From Oscillospiraceae bacterium (lineage in GTDB: Bacteria; Bacillota; Clostridia; Oscillospirales; Oscillospiraceae): a DNA stretch of 64,000 bases. Below are positions 50,636 to 59,044 of the stretch, piece by piece (within the stretch, counting starts at the first letter, position 1; each line of letters opens with the position of its first letter). The translations under genes and the position numbers were made by a program. The DNA lies in contig CAJTCG010000007.1 of NCBI GenBank assembly GCA_910574635.1, positions 141,795 through 205,794 of the forward strand, written 5' to 3'. The notes beneath the pieces are model-generated. The model made no database searches. It was not told the DNA's origin and saw only the letters and a program-made list of their open reading frames with translations.

Positions 50636-51309
50636 TCCTGGTCTCCTGTCCAGACGTAGCCCATGCCCCGGACGGTTTGGATGTAGGTATGTCCGGCATC
50701 CTCGATTTTGGCGCGCAGGCGGTTCATGGTCACGGTGAGGGTGTGATCGTCGATAAAATTGCCGCCGCTGTCCCACAGCTTTTCCAGCAGAAGCCGCCGC
50801 GTCATCACCGCCCCGGCATTGGCGGTCAGAAGCCGCAGGAGCTTGTACTCGTTTGGCGTGATGGACAGCCGTTCTCCGTTCCGCGCGGCGGTCAGGGCCT
50901 GGAAATCCAGACGCAGGAATCCGTCGTCAAAACAGTCGGAGCCGGCGGTCCCCCGGCGCAGGACCGCTTCCACCCGGCGCTTGAGGACCTGGATACGGAA
51001 GGGCTTGGTGATGTAGTCGTCCGCGCCCAGGTCGAAGCCGTTCAGCTCGTCCCGCTCCAGGTCGTTGGCCGTCAGGAAAATGACCGGCCGCTCCGGGGCG
51101 GAGGATTTGCACTCCCGGCAGATGTCAAAGCCGTTTCCGTCCGGAAGGTTTACATCCAGGATGACCAGGTCAAATTGGCCGGTTTTCAAGAGCTGGCGGG
51201 CCTTTTGACAGGTATAGGCCGCGGCGGTGAGATGCCCGGCCTCGTCCAACGCGAAGCACAGCCCCGCGCTTAGGGCCAGGTCGTCTTCCACAACCAGAAT
51301 TTTTGCCAT
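50632..51309 (-). CDS. OmpR-family response regulator
   Basis: A 225-residue regulator: receiver domain (1-120, phospho-Asp in LVILDVNLPDG near 51, Lys in ITKPF near 100) and winged-helix DNA-binding domain (130-225, ending in IQTVRGMGYVW). The ATG at 51309 has GGAGGAG upstream. TTGCCA, 17 bases, TATAAT on the minus strand (51372-51344) is its promoter. It should control the ABC exporter genes that follow. Confidence 0.94.
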   Translation of the reverse strand: MAKILVVEDDLALSAGLCFALDEAGHLTAAAYTCQKARQLLKTGQFDLVILDVNLPDGNGFDICRECKSSAPERPVIFLTANDLERDELNGFDLGADDYITKPFRIQVLKRRVEAVLRRGTAGSDCFDDGFLRLDFQALTAARNGERLSITPNEYKLLRLLTANAGAVMTRRLLLEKLWDSGGNFIDDHTLTVTMNRLRAKIEDAGHTYIQTVRGMGYVWTGDQE

Positions 51310-51343
51310 GGAGCCTCTCCTCCAGTATAGTGGTGTTATGGGG

Positions 51344-51372
51344 ATTATACCGTAAGGGCGGAGATTTGGCAA
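51344..51372 (-). promoter_or_regulatory. Promoter of the two-component/ABC operon
   Basis: Minus strand TTGCCA (51372-51367), 17 bases, TATAAT (51349-51344). Confidence 0.7.
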
Positions 51373-51528
51373 ATGTCTTTTGGGGGGAGGGGAGTGGGAT
51401 GGATTTTGAGATCGTTTGTTCCCGCCGTGCGGGCCGGGGAAACGGGTAATGCGGGTTTTTGCTGGAATGCCGGCATTTTCTCAAGATTTTTGTGTAATTG
51501 GTCATGTGACCTCAGATATGGAGGACTG

Positions 51529-51582
51529 ATGCTCGGTTCCACCTCCGGGGCATTAACCACAGCACGCCCTTGGCAAAGCTGA
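51529..51582 (+). CDS. Possible 17-aa leader peptide before the BRCT gene
   Basis: An ATG four bases after GGAGG begins a 17-codon frame (MLGSTSGALTTARPWQS) that ends inside the start of the BRCT gene, 12 bases past its TTG start. The binding site is better than anything in front of the BRCT gene itself, so the leader may be translated to couple its expression, or it may mark a frameshift in an older start. Confidence 0.35.
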   Translation: MLGSTSGALTTARPWQS

Positions 51583-54500
51583 ATGATAAGCTACTTGACG
51601 GCAACTGGGACCTCTCCATGCCCTGTTCCGCCCCCAGGGGCTACCGGGACGGCCCCTTTGAGCTGGACGACGGGGCGAAGACGGCGTGGAAGCTCAGCGG
51701 TTTCCGCCAGGTGTTCAGCGGGACCATCGAGGCCCCCCGGGACCAGGCCGCCAAGGCGGCGGCGGAGAATCTGGAGGAGCTGGCGCAAAAGCTCACCGAG
51801 GACCAGGACCAGAGCGAGAGCGACGAGGACCGCTATACCTTCGATGTGGATGAGAAGGAGGACGGCCTGACCTTCCAGGCCGATTTCTCCACCGCCCAGG
51901 CCGGGGGCTCCTATGAAAAGCCTGTGACCAGGGGCAATGTGACGCTGTGCGTGGTCCACCAGCGGATGCGTGTCATGCGTTTCCACATCACCGTCAGCCA
52001 TCTGCTGGCCGCCGTGGCGGACTATCCCCAGGTACGCTTTTACATCGCAGGCCTGGGCGTCCCCGACGAGGAAAAGCGTCAGGAAGTCCTGGACAAGGGC
52101 CTCTTTCCCATGCTCTTCACCCTGAACTTCACCGCCCCGCCCAGCCTCTATGACCTCCTGGGCAAAAAACCCGAGGAGCTGTTCCCCGCCGCTGTTCAGA
52201 GCCTGAACTTTGCCGCCGGGGAGACGGTGGAGGCGGGGGAATTTGCCGTCACCATCCCCGAGGGCCTCCACTACACCCGGACCGAGAACCCCGAGACTCG
52301 TATTTTCACCGCCATTCCCCGGGAAATTCCCTTTGACGCCGAGGATTTCTGGGCCTATTCCGCTGTGGCCCTGACCCTCCAGACCGGGGCGCCCATCGTG
52401 AACATCCACGCGCCCCTGGACACCGCCGATGGGGAAAAGGAAGTGGAGCTGATTTTACAGTCGCTGAGTATAAGCGACTCCAGCAGCGCCGGGCAGACGG
52501 CGGCGGGAAAAACCACTCGGGCCGCCCGGAGCCCGGACCATTACATCTGTTATGAGCTGATCGACGACAACGACGTGGATATGAATTTCCGCTACTATGT
52601 TTTCACGAAGAGCTTTCTCTATGCCGGTCAGTACGTGGGCAAAAAGGCGGGCCTGGGCCCGGACTGCAGCAAGATCCACACCGGCCTTTTGGAGACCTAT
52701 CTCCAGGGCTTTCGGTACACCGGCGGCGGGGAGAAGCTGCTGGAAGACGCCGGCCGCAGGGACCTGGGCCGCTTTGCCGGGGACGACGGGCGGCTGGACG
52801 CCTTTATGGCCGTGGCCTTTTTCACCGAGGACGTGATCTTCTTTCACCCGGAGGACCTGCTCTGGGACGGAAAGTATCACAGCTTCGCCAACTACCGTTT
52901 TAACGCCGCGGTCCTTCCCAACGCCGAGGGGGTTTTGGAGCACAGCGAGGCCATTCTGGAAGGCTTGAGGGCCCTGATTCAGGAGCTGGAGGAAAACCCC
53001 GATCTGCGGGTCCCCGCCGAGGACCTCCACCCGGAGATGCGCCGTTTTCTCAAGGGAGCGGACTTCACCCCGGCGGTGGTGTTCTATATGGAGTGCTTCC
53101 AGTTCTTCCGCTTCTGGGAGGAGGAGCCGGACAAGTACCAATTCCGCCTGGAGGAGCGGCTGGCCAACTCCTTCTACAACGAGGCCACCAATGGGGACTT
53201 GCAATATCCCTATTTTGAAAAGTTCATCGGAGCCCTCCGGGCCTACAACGGGAACCACAAGCCCTATACCGCCTCCTGCGGCGGGACTTACGGCGGCCAG
53301 ACCGGGGAGCATCTGCCGGACATTAAGGTTTACAAATATGAGCTGGACGAGGACGGGTTCCTCAAAGAGGATGAGAACGGCGATTTTGTGTATCGCAAAA
53401 AGACCCCCGAGGAACTGGCCTGGGAGGCCCGCATGGCCAAAAAGGCCGTGGAGGCGAAACTGGCTAAAGTGCCCTTTGACCGCGTGTCCTCCGTCACGGT
53501 CTCCGGCAGCGCCTTCGTCCTCACCGGCGACTTTGAGAAAAGCCCGGAGGACCGGGACGCGGTGAAGCGCCTGATCGAGGCCAAGGGTGGCCGGTGCACC
53601 GGGTCCGTCAGCGGGAAGACCAACTATCTGGTCATTGGCGCGCTTGGAGGTTTTGGAGAGCGGAAGATCGAGCAGGTCCAGGAACAGCGGGCCAAGGGGA
53701 AGGACATCAAGATCATCCGGGAGGCGGACCTGATGGCCGCCCTGGAGGGCCGCACACCGCCGCCCCCCAAGCCCGGTCCAAAACCTGCGCCGAAACCCGC
53801 TCCCGCAAAACCCGCGCCGAAACCCGCTCCCGCAAAACCCGCGCCGAAACCCGTACCCCGTTCCACTCCGGCCAAAAAAAGCGGCGAGGGCAGCGTCCGC
53901 ATTGAGAAAATCGAACCGGAGGACGGCGAATTTCTGCGGATGAGAGTAACCGTCGATATCCCCGGCCTGACGGACGACGAGCCAGCTCCGCCTCCCAAGC
54001 CGAAAAAACGCGCCCAGGTGGATGAAAACGAGAAAAAGCAGCTGCGGGCCCAGCGGGAGGAGGCCGAGAAAAAATCGGAGGCGGCCTGCTCTGAAGCGGT
54101 GAAAAAGGGCGAAGAGGCCCGCCGGCAGCTGGACAGCCGGATTGACGAGATCAAAAGGGACCTAGACGCCCAGGAACAGCGTCTGCAAAGCTTGGGCATC
54201 TTCAAGATGGGAGAGAAAAAACTGGCCCGGCAGGAAATTGCCCGGCTGAACCAGGAGCTGAGCCAGGCCCAGCAGGAACTGAGCGGCTTCCTTCAGAAGC
54301 TGGAAAAAGAACTGGTGAACATCCGGGGGCGCTACCTGAAAGCCGTTGTGGAAAAGGTCCGCAAGGCCGCCTGTGGCTATCTCTTTGACTGTAAGCTGCC
54401 CCAAAAGGAGGAGACCGTTGTTTTTTCCATACTCAAGATGCTGGATGAAACGCCCAAGAGCCGAAGCGAGCTTATGGATGAATTCTACTATTCTTTCGGC

Positions 54501-54623
54501 TCGGCGGATTCCTCCCGTTTGCTGGTCGGCAAGGCGTTTATGAACCCCTTTGTCCAAAACGGCAAGCTCCAGCGCATCACCGCCGACGGAAGCGTGAAGA
54601 CCCTTTCCGGCTATTATTTCTGA
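51570..54623 (+). CDS. Large BRCT-domain, coiled-coil protein of unknown function
   Basis: A 1017-residue soluble protein. Residues 1-620 are not recognisable and include WKLSGFRQVFSGTIEAP, HYICYELIDDNDVDMNFRYY and YTASCGGTYGG. A BRCT domain follows (about 640-735: SGSAFVLTGDFEKS, IEAKGGRCTGSVSGKTNYLV), then a Pro/Lys/Ala linker built on a 27-base tandem repeat, a Lys/Glu-rich coiled coil (about 810-925) and a helical C-terminus. BRCT domains of this type occur in bacterial DNA ligase and bind DNA ends or phosphopeptides. The start is a TTG without a good binding site. It lies inside the repeat-bounded island, so DNA repair or mobile-element defence is possible but unproven. Confidence 0.75.
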   Translation: MAKLNDKLLDGNWDLSMPCSAPRGYRDGPFELDDGAKTAWKLSGFRQVFSGTIEAPRDQAAKAAAENLEELAQKLTEDQDQSESDEDRYTFDVDEKEDGLTFQADFSTAQAGGSYEKPVTRGNVTLCVVHQRMRVMRFHITVSHLLAAVADYPQVRFYIAGLGVPDEEKRQEVLDKGLFPMLFTLNFTAPPSLYDLLGKKPEELFPAAVQSLNFAAGETVEAGEFAVTIPEGLHYTRTENPETRIFTAIPREIPFDAEDFWAYSAVALTLQTGAPIVNIHAPLDTADGEKEVELILQSLSISDSSSAGQTAAGKTTRAARSPDHYICYELIDDNDVDMNFRYYVFTKSFLYAGQYVGKKAGLGPDCSKIHTGLLETYLQGFRYTGGGEKLLEDAGRRDLGRFAGDDGRLDAFMAVAFFTEDVIFFHPEDLLWDGKYHSFANYRFNAAVLPNAEGVLEHSEAILEGLRALIQELEENPDLRVPAEDLHPEMRRFLKGADFTPAVVFYMECFQFFRFWEEEPDKYQFRLEERLANSFYNEATNGDLQYPYFEKFIGALRAYNGNHKPYTASCGGTYGGQTGEHLPDIKVYKYELDEDGFLKEDENGDFVYRKKTPEELAWEARMAKKAVEAKLAKVPFDRVSSVTVSGSAFVLTGDFEKSPEDRDAVKRLIEAKGGRCTGSVSGKTNYLVIGALGGFGERKIEQVQEQRAKGKDIKIIREADLMAALEGRTPPPPKPGPKPAPKPAPAKPAPKPAPAKPAPKPVPRSTPAKKSGEGSVRIEKIEPEDGEFLRMRVTVDIPGLTDDEPAPPPKPKKRAQVDENEKKQLRAQREEAEKKSEAACSEAVKKGEEARRQLDSRIDEIKRDLDAQEQRLQSLGIFKMGEKKLARQEIARLNQELSQAQQELSGFLQKLEKELVNIRGRYLKAVVEKVRKAACGYLFDCKLPQKEETVVFSILKMLDETPKSRSELMDEFYYSFGSADSSRLLVGKAFMNPFVQNGKLQRITADGSVKTLSGYYF
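53787..53855 (+). repeat. 27-bp tandem repeat in the BRCT gene linker
   Basis: A 27-base unit coding for A-P-K-P-A-P-A-K-P occurs twice in full (53787-53813, 53814-53840) and once in part. It lengthens the flexible linker in steps of nine residues. Confidence 0.9.
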
Positions 54624-54709
54624 TCACCGCGCTCCGCGTCGAAACCGCCAAGAACGGCGGCCTGTCGCTGGGGGAGTTCTCCGCCTATTGTAATTGTATC
54701 AGTGCGGGC

Positions 54710-54814
54710 CGCTACAGCGCTGGGTTCACCTTGGATACTTACGCCCATGTCACCGCCTCCATGCAGAAGCAGGCGGCGAACGCGGTGGGCAGTTTCCCCT
54801 CCAGCGCTCTCTGA
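54710..54814 (+). pseudogene. Tyrosine integrase C-terminal scrap, copy 2
   Basis: RYSAGFTLDTYAHVTASMQK, then QAANAVGS and a stop: the end of a tyrosine integrase with its catalytic Tyr (LDTYAHV). It begins exactly where copy 1 at 45201 stops (MLGH, then YSAGFT). The upstream part of the gene is missing here. Confidence 0.85.
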
Positions 54815-54905
54815 TAATTTCCGCTTCGGACTTCCGTATGGGTCACGGCTTGGGTCAAACCGGGACTGCAAAATCAAGTCACCAGAAAAAGTGCAGAAAA
54901 ATGAA

Positions 54906-55117
54906 CAAAGCCACGGAAATTCAACGAATTTCCGTGGCTTTAGTACGCCCTGAGGGATTCGGACCCCCGGCCTTCTGGTCCGTAGCTTGTCTAGGGAATG
55001 GAAGTGGACCTATTCAGCCCTGTTTGATGCTGTTCGCTCGGAAACCGGATGCTCTTTGATACTGTTGATTCCACTGCTTCCGCAGGAAATTTTCCTGTTC
55101 TGGGTCAGCTTATGGGT
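54906..55117. repeat. Direct repeat / relict attachment site, copy 2 (tRNA-Arg 3' half)
   Basis: Stem-loop AAAGCCACGGAAATT..AATTTCCGTGGCTTT (54907-54941), then an antisense 3' half of tRNA-Arg(ACG) (54943-54986), better kept than in copy 1, then sequence ending TTCTGGGTCAGCTTATGGGTT. The 5' half of the tRNA is absent, as expected for an attachment core that spans anticodon loop to 3' end. Confidence 0.78.
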
Positions 55118-55121
55118 TAAA

Positions 55122-55985
55122 CTAATCCGGATCATAATAACGATAGGAAAACCTTCCGTGCTCCACAATATCCGTATACATGTCGTGCTGCTGGCGGCTC
55201 CGTAATTCGCCTGGCGTATGATTCGTAATCTGCTTAAATACCTTCGAAAAATAGTGTATATCATGAAAGCCGACACTTTCGCAAATGTCGGAAATTTTTT
55301 CCGTGGAGTAGCAAATCAGATCGACAGCTTTTGCTATACGGAGATAGTTGGCGTAACGGATAATCGTAATTCCGGAAGCCTTCTTGAAGACCTTGCAGAG
55401 ATAGTTTCGATTATACGTCAGCTCGCGGGCCATTTCGTCCAAAGAGATGTCATCAAAGCAATGCTCCTCCACATAAGCGGCAATTTTCGCAGGGAGTCCA
55501 GACATATCCTTGGTTTTTGCCTGCGTCTCTGGAAACAGAAATTTGGATTCCTCCGCTTTGATGTGTGTACGAATCAGAATATACAAGCATTGTTCCAATA
55601 AGATATCCGCCATGTGCTTTTTGAATGGAAGGGCGGACTTCCACTCCGCGCGGACGTCGGCAAGAAGCTTCTGGAATTCTGCGGTTAACTGCTGGGTTTG
55701 CGCAATGCCTCTCAGCTCGTTTTCCAGTGCGCCGTCATGAACATAAAATTTGACGTCAATCATACGAAGAACCCCGGACTGCATTTTGAAAAGCTCGTGC
55801 TCTTGTCCGGGGAAAATCAAAACGCACGCTTTGGGCGACAGGAGGAGTTTTCTCCCATCGAGTTTCATCCAGCCCTTGCCGGAGGTAATATAGTATAATT
55901 GATAAAAATCGTGGGTGTGCGGACGAATTCCCCATCCCTTTGCGTAATCCAACATGAAAATCCAAAAAACATCCGCGTTTGCCAT
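55122..55985 (-). CDS. AraC-family transcriptional regulator with cupin-type sensor
   Basis: A 287-residue regulator. Residues 1-150 are an AraC-type cupin ligand domain (RPHTHDFYQLYYITSGKGWMKLDG). Residues 180-275 are the double helix-turn-helix (ISLDEMARELTYNRNYLCKVF, KISDICESVGFHDIHYFSKVFK). It is divergent from the TRAP operon and probably controls it in response to the transported acid or a product of it. Minus-strand TTGATA, 17 bases, TATAAT (56037-56009) is its promoter. Its 3' end lies at the very edge of the tRNA-Arg repeat. Confidence 0.93.
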   Translation of the reverse strand: MANADVFWIFMLDYAKGWGIRPHTHDFYQLYYITSGKGWMKLDGRKLLLSPKACVLIFPGQEHELFKMQSGVLRMIDVKFYVHDGALENELRGIAQTQQLTAEFQKLLADVRAEWKSALPFKKHMADILLEQCLYILIRTHIKAEESKFLFPETQAKTKDMSGLPAKIAAYVEEHCFDDISLDEMARELTYNRNYLCKVFKKASGITIIRYANYLRIAKAVDLICYSTEKISDICESVGFHDIHYFSKVFKQITNHTPGELRSRQQHDMYTDIVEHGRFSYRYYDPD

Positions 55986-56008
55986 AAAATCCCTCTCCTT
56001 TTGGCAAA

Positions 56009-56037
56009 ATTATATCATTTGCCGGGAAATATATCAA
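56009..56037 (-). promoter_or_regulatory. Promoter of the AraC-type regulator
   Basis: Minus strand TTGATA, 17 bases, TATAAT. A second TATAAT on the plus strand (56105-56110) with a poor -35 (AAGACA, 56082) serves the TRAP operon and suggests that it needs an activator. Confidence 0.7.
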
Positions 56038-56175
56038 CTCTCAAAAGTGAAAATAATATAAAAACCGAAAAACATAGATGAAAGACATTTCCCCCTGGAA
56101 CCATTATAATAAAAAGCACAAAGGAAGCTGGCTAAGCGATTCAAAATTTATGCAAAAAAGAAAGGAACTCTTAAC

Positions 56176-57225
56176 ATGAAAAAGAAAATCACCCTGCTTC
56201 TTGTCGCAATTATGCTGTTATCCCTTTTGACAGGCTGCGGCGGAGAATCGTCCAGCCCGACGCCTAGTGACAGCGGCGCCGGTCAAGCGTCCGGCGGACA
56301 GGACGAAACCATCACCATTGTCTATGCAACCCCTGAAGCGGCGGGAATGCCGACCGATACGATGTCGCAGTGGGTCGCCAAGGAAATCACCGAACGCTCC
56401 GGCGGGCACATTGTCGTCGAGGTGCATAACGCGGGTACGCTGGGCGGTGACACCGAGCTGGTCAGCCAAGTGATGGAGGGCACGATCCCACTGGTGGGAC
56501 TTAGTATTTCCGCATTGAGCCAATATACAAGTCTCTTTGAGTGCACCCAGCTTCCATTTCTCTTGAGTGACTACGAAAAAGAAAAAGCGGCGTTTGACAG
56601 TGACGAGTACGCGGCGCTGGTGGAAGAGGCCGAGGCGGAGCTGAATTTGAAGTTTCTGGGTTCTGCCGAGAACGGAATGCGGCACTTCGCATCGAAGGTC
56701 AAGCCGGTGTCCACGATGGATGACTTGAAGGGGCAAAAGCTTCGCATCATGACCAGTCCGGTGATTCAAGAGACGATCACCCGCCTGGGTGCAAATGTGA
56801 CCACGATGGCCTATAACGAGGTATATACCGGCCTGCAAAACGGGGTAATCGATGGTGAGGAAATCAATATTACTTCCGCCGCCATGCAAAAGCATTATGA
56901 GGTCATCCAGTATTTCAGCGAAATCGGTCTGTATCCCTTCCCCGCGGTGTACGTGATGAACGGCGACTATTGGAACCAGCTGTCCGCCGAGGATCAGCAG
57001 CTGATTGCCGGCGTCTTCGCGGAGGGGCATGATAAGGCCTTTGACGAATTCCTCCCGGAGATTGAGGCGGACTGCAAGCAAACCTGTATCGACGGCGGCG
57101 TGACGTTCAATACCGTTACGGATCTGGCTCCCTTCCAGGAGAAGGTTCTGGATCTGTACGAGGAGTATGGCGCGAAGAACGAAAAAATTGCCGCGTTTAT
57201 CGAAATGGCGCAGAATCTCACGTAA
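56176..57225 (+). CDS. TRAP transporter substrate-binding lipoprotein (DctP type)
   Basis: A 349-residue protein: signal peptide with lipobox L-T-G-C near residue 20, then the DctP fold (IVYATPEAAGMPTDTMSQ, GTLGGDTELVSQVMEGTI, DLKGQKLRIMTSPV with the conserved substrate-binding Arg, QNGVIDGEEI). It binds a carboxylate outside the cell. AAAGGAAC lies upstream. It is the first gene of the operon. Substrate not identifiable. Confidence 0.93.
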   Translation: MKKKITLLLVAIMLLSLLTGCGGESSSPTPSDSGAGQASGGQDETITIVYATPEAAGMPTDTMSQWVAKEITERSGGHIVVEVHNAGTLGGDTELVSQVMEGTIPLVGLSISALSQYTSLFECTQLPFLLSDYEKEKAAFDSDEYAALVEEAEAELNLKFLGSAENGMRHFASKVKPVSTMDDLKGQKLRIMTSPVIQETITRLGANVTTMAYNEVYTGLQNGVIDGEEINITSAAMQKHYEVIQYFSEIGLYPFPAVYVMNGDYWNQLSAEDQQLIAGVFAEGHDKAFDEFLPEIEADCKQTCIDGGVTFNTVTDLAPFQEKVLDLYEEYGAKNEKIAAFIEMAQNLT

Positions 57226-57249
57226 GCTGTAATATGAGGAATCATCTAC

Positions 57250-57744
57250 ATGAAACACTATAAAAGAGCCATGTCTGCGCTGCACAATGTACTGATGGTC
57301 CTGGTTTCCGCCGGTCTGGTGGTCATGATTTGTGTGACGGCGGTAGAGGTCGTCCGTCGTTACCTGTTCGGGCTGTCCTTTTCCTGGGCAGAGGAATTGG
57401 TCAAATACCTGATGATTATGGTGGCCTTCTTCGGCGGCGCGGTGGCCTATCAGGATAAAGGCCTGGTCGCGCTGGACATGCTTACCGAAAAGCTTCCTGG
57501 GAATCTGAAAACAGCGGTAGCCCTGCTGGCGGAAATCCTGTCTGTGCTGGTAATTGCGCTGCTGTTCAAGTACTCCCTGCAAGCGATTCTGAAACCGGGG
57601 GTATACAAACAAATCAGCATTGGCCTTGGGATTTCTATGGCATATCCATGGGCCTCCATGCCAATTGGCTTTGCCGCGATGCTGTTGTTCTCTGTGGAGC
57701 ACTTTTATGAGCTGATTGCCGGCTTTCGCAGAAAGGAGGCGTAA
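57250..57744 (+). CDS. TRAP transporter small membrane subunit (DctQ type)
   Basis: A 164-residue protein with four helices and the typical SWAEELVKYLMIMVAFFGGAVAYQDKGLVAL stretch, here divided as SWAEELVKYLM and FFGGAVAYQDKGLV. It starts 24 bases after the binding-protein gene. Confidence 0.93.
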   Translation: MKHYKRAMSALHNVLMVLVSAGLVVMICVTAVEVVRRYLFGLSFSWAEELVKYLMIMVAFFGGAVAYQDKGLVALDMLTEKLPGNLKTAVALLAEILSVLVIALLFKYSLQAILKPGVYKQISIGLGISMAYPWASMPIGFAAMLLFSVEHFYELIAGFRRKEA

Positions 57745-57747
57745 GAA

Positions 57748-59028
57748 ATGGGAATTGCACTGGCGTGTTTTGCGGCCGTGCTTCTGTTGGGCATGCCGAT
57801 TGCGTTTGTCCTCGCCGTAACCGGTATGATTCATTTGGGCGCGATTGACCTGTCTTACTTGGCGGTTGTGCCGCAGCGGATGTTTGCCGGCATTAACAGC
57901 TCCAGTCTGACCTGCATTCCCTTTTTTATCGTGGCCGGAGAACTCATGAACGGCGGAGGCGTTACACAGCGTCTGATGGAGTTTGTGAAAGAGCTGGTAG
58001 GCTATGTAAAAGGCGGCCTGGCCTATGCGACCATCGTGACGGCGGCGATTCTCTCCGCAATTCTGGGGTCTCCCAACGCGGTTTCCTCCATCCTGTGTTC
58101 GGTACTGCTTCCGGATTTGAAGAAGGATGGCTATGATATGGAGTTCGGCGGCGCCCTGATCGCGGCCTCCGGCGTACTAGGCCCCATCATTCCGCCCAGC
58201 ACGACCTTTGTGATCTTCGCCACGCTAAGCGGCGTCTCTGTTAAGGGACTGTTTATGGCGGGCATCATTCCCGGCCTCTTGATCGCGGCGGCCTATGCGG
58301 TGGTCGTGGCGCTGTATGTTCAAAAAAAGCAGCTTCCCCGCACGGTTGCCCGGCTTAATATCGGCCGTCTGTTCCGTTCCTTTGTAAAGGCCATTCCCGC
58401 TTTAATCGTCCCCTTAGTGATTGTGGGCGGTGTGATGACAGGCGCGTTTACCCCCACGGAATCCGGCGCGGTAGCTTGTGTCGCGGCAGTTGCGGCCGGG
58501 GCTATTTATCGCAGCTTTGATTTCAAGGGCCTGCCCAAGATGCTTCTGCGGGCCGGAAGCGCTTCCGCGGCAATCCTGTTTATCATTGCAACCGGAAATA
58601 TTCTGGGCTATTCCCTGGAGGTGGACAATATCCCCAGTCGTGTGGCGGGCGCTGTGCTCTCCCTGACATCCAACCAGCATATCGTCATCCTGCTGTTGCT
58701 GCTGGGCATGATTGTGGTCGGCTGTCTGATGGAGGCCACTGCCGCGATCACCATCTTTACCCCGGTGATGATGACGATTGTAGCGGCTATTGGGATGGAT
58801 AGCCTGCATTTTGGCCTGGTGTTCTGTATGATGATGACCATTGCCCTAATTACCCCTCCGGTGGGTATGGTGCTGTTTGTCACATCGAATATTTCAAAAA
58901 TCGAGCTGTCAAAGCTGAACCGGGCGGTCCTGCCTTTCTGCGCGGCGGCGCTGATCGTGACCTTTGCCTTGGCATATCTGCCGGACGTGGCGCTGTTTGT
59001 TCCGCGTCTGTTTGGTTACGGCGCTTGA
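57748..59028 (+). CDS. TRAP transporter large membrane subunit (DctM type)
   Basis: A 426-residue permease with about twelve helices (MPIAFVLAVTGM, SSSLTCIPFFIVAGELM, ASGVLGPIIPPS, ALITPPVGMVLFV). It couples uptake to a sodium or proton gradient. It starts three bases after DctQ. Confidence 0.95.
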   Translation: MGIALACFAAVLLLGMPIAFVLAVTGMIHLGAIDLSYLAVVPQRMFAGINSSSLTCIPFFIVAGELMNGGGVTQRLMEFVKELVGYVKGGLAYATIVTAAILSAILGSPNAVSSILCSVLLPDLKKDGYDMEFGGALIAASGVLGPIIPPSTTFVIFATLSGVSVKGLFMAGIIPGLLIAAAYAVVVALYVQKKQLPRTVARLNIGRLFRSFVKAIPALIVPLVIVGGVMTGAFTPTESGAVACVAAVAAGAIYRSFDFKGLPKMLLRAGSASAAILFIIATGNILGYSLEVDNIPSRVAGAVLSLTSNQHIVILLLLLGMIVVGCLMEATAAITIFTPVMMTIVAAIGMDSLHFGLVFCMMMTIALITPPVGMVLFVTSNISKIELSKLNRAVLPFCAAALIVTFALAYLPDVALFVPRLFGYGA

Positions 59029-59044
59029 TGAGAGGAGAAGCCTT

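Noticed and set aside
53781..53860. Repeats in the BRCT gene considered as a CRISPR array
   Set aside because: The 27-base units are contiguous, in frame and code for a Pro/Lys linker.
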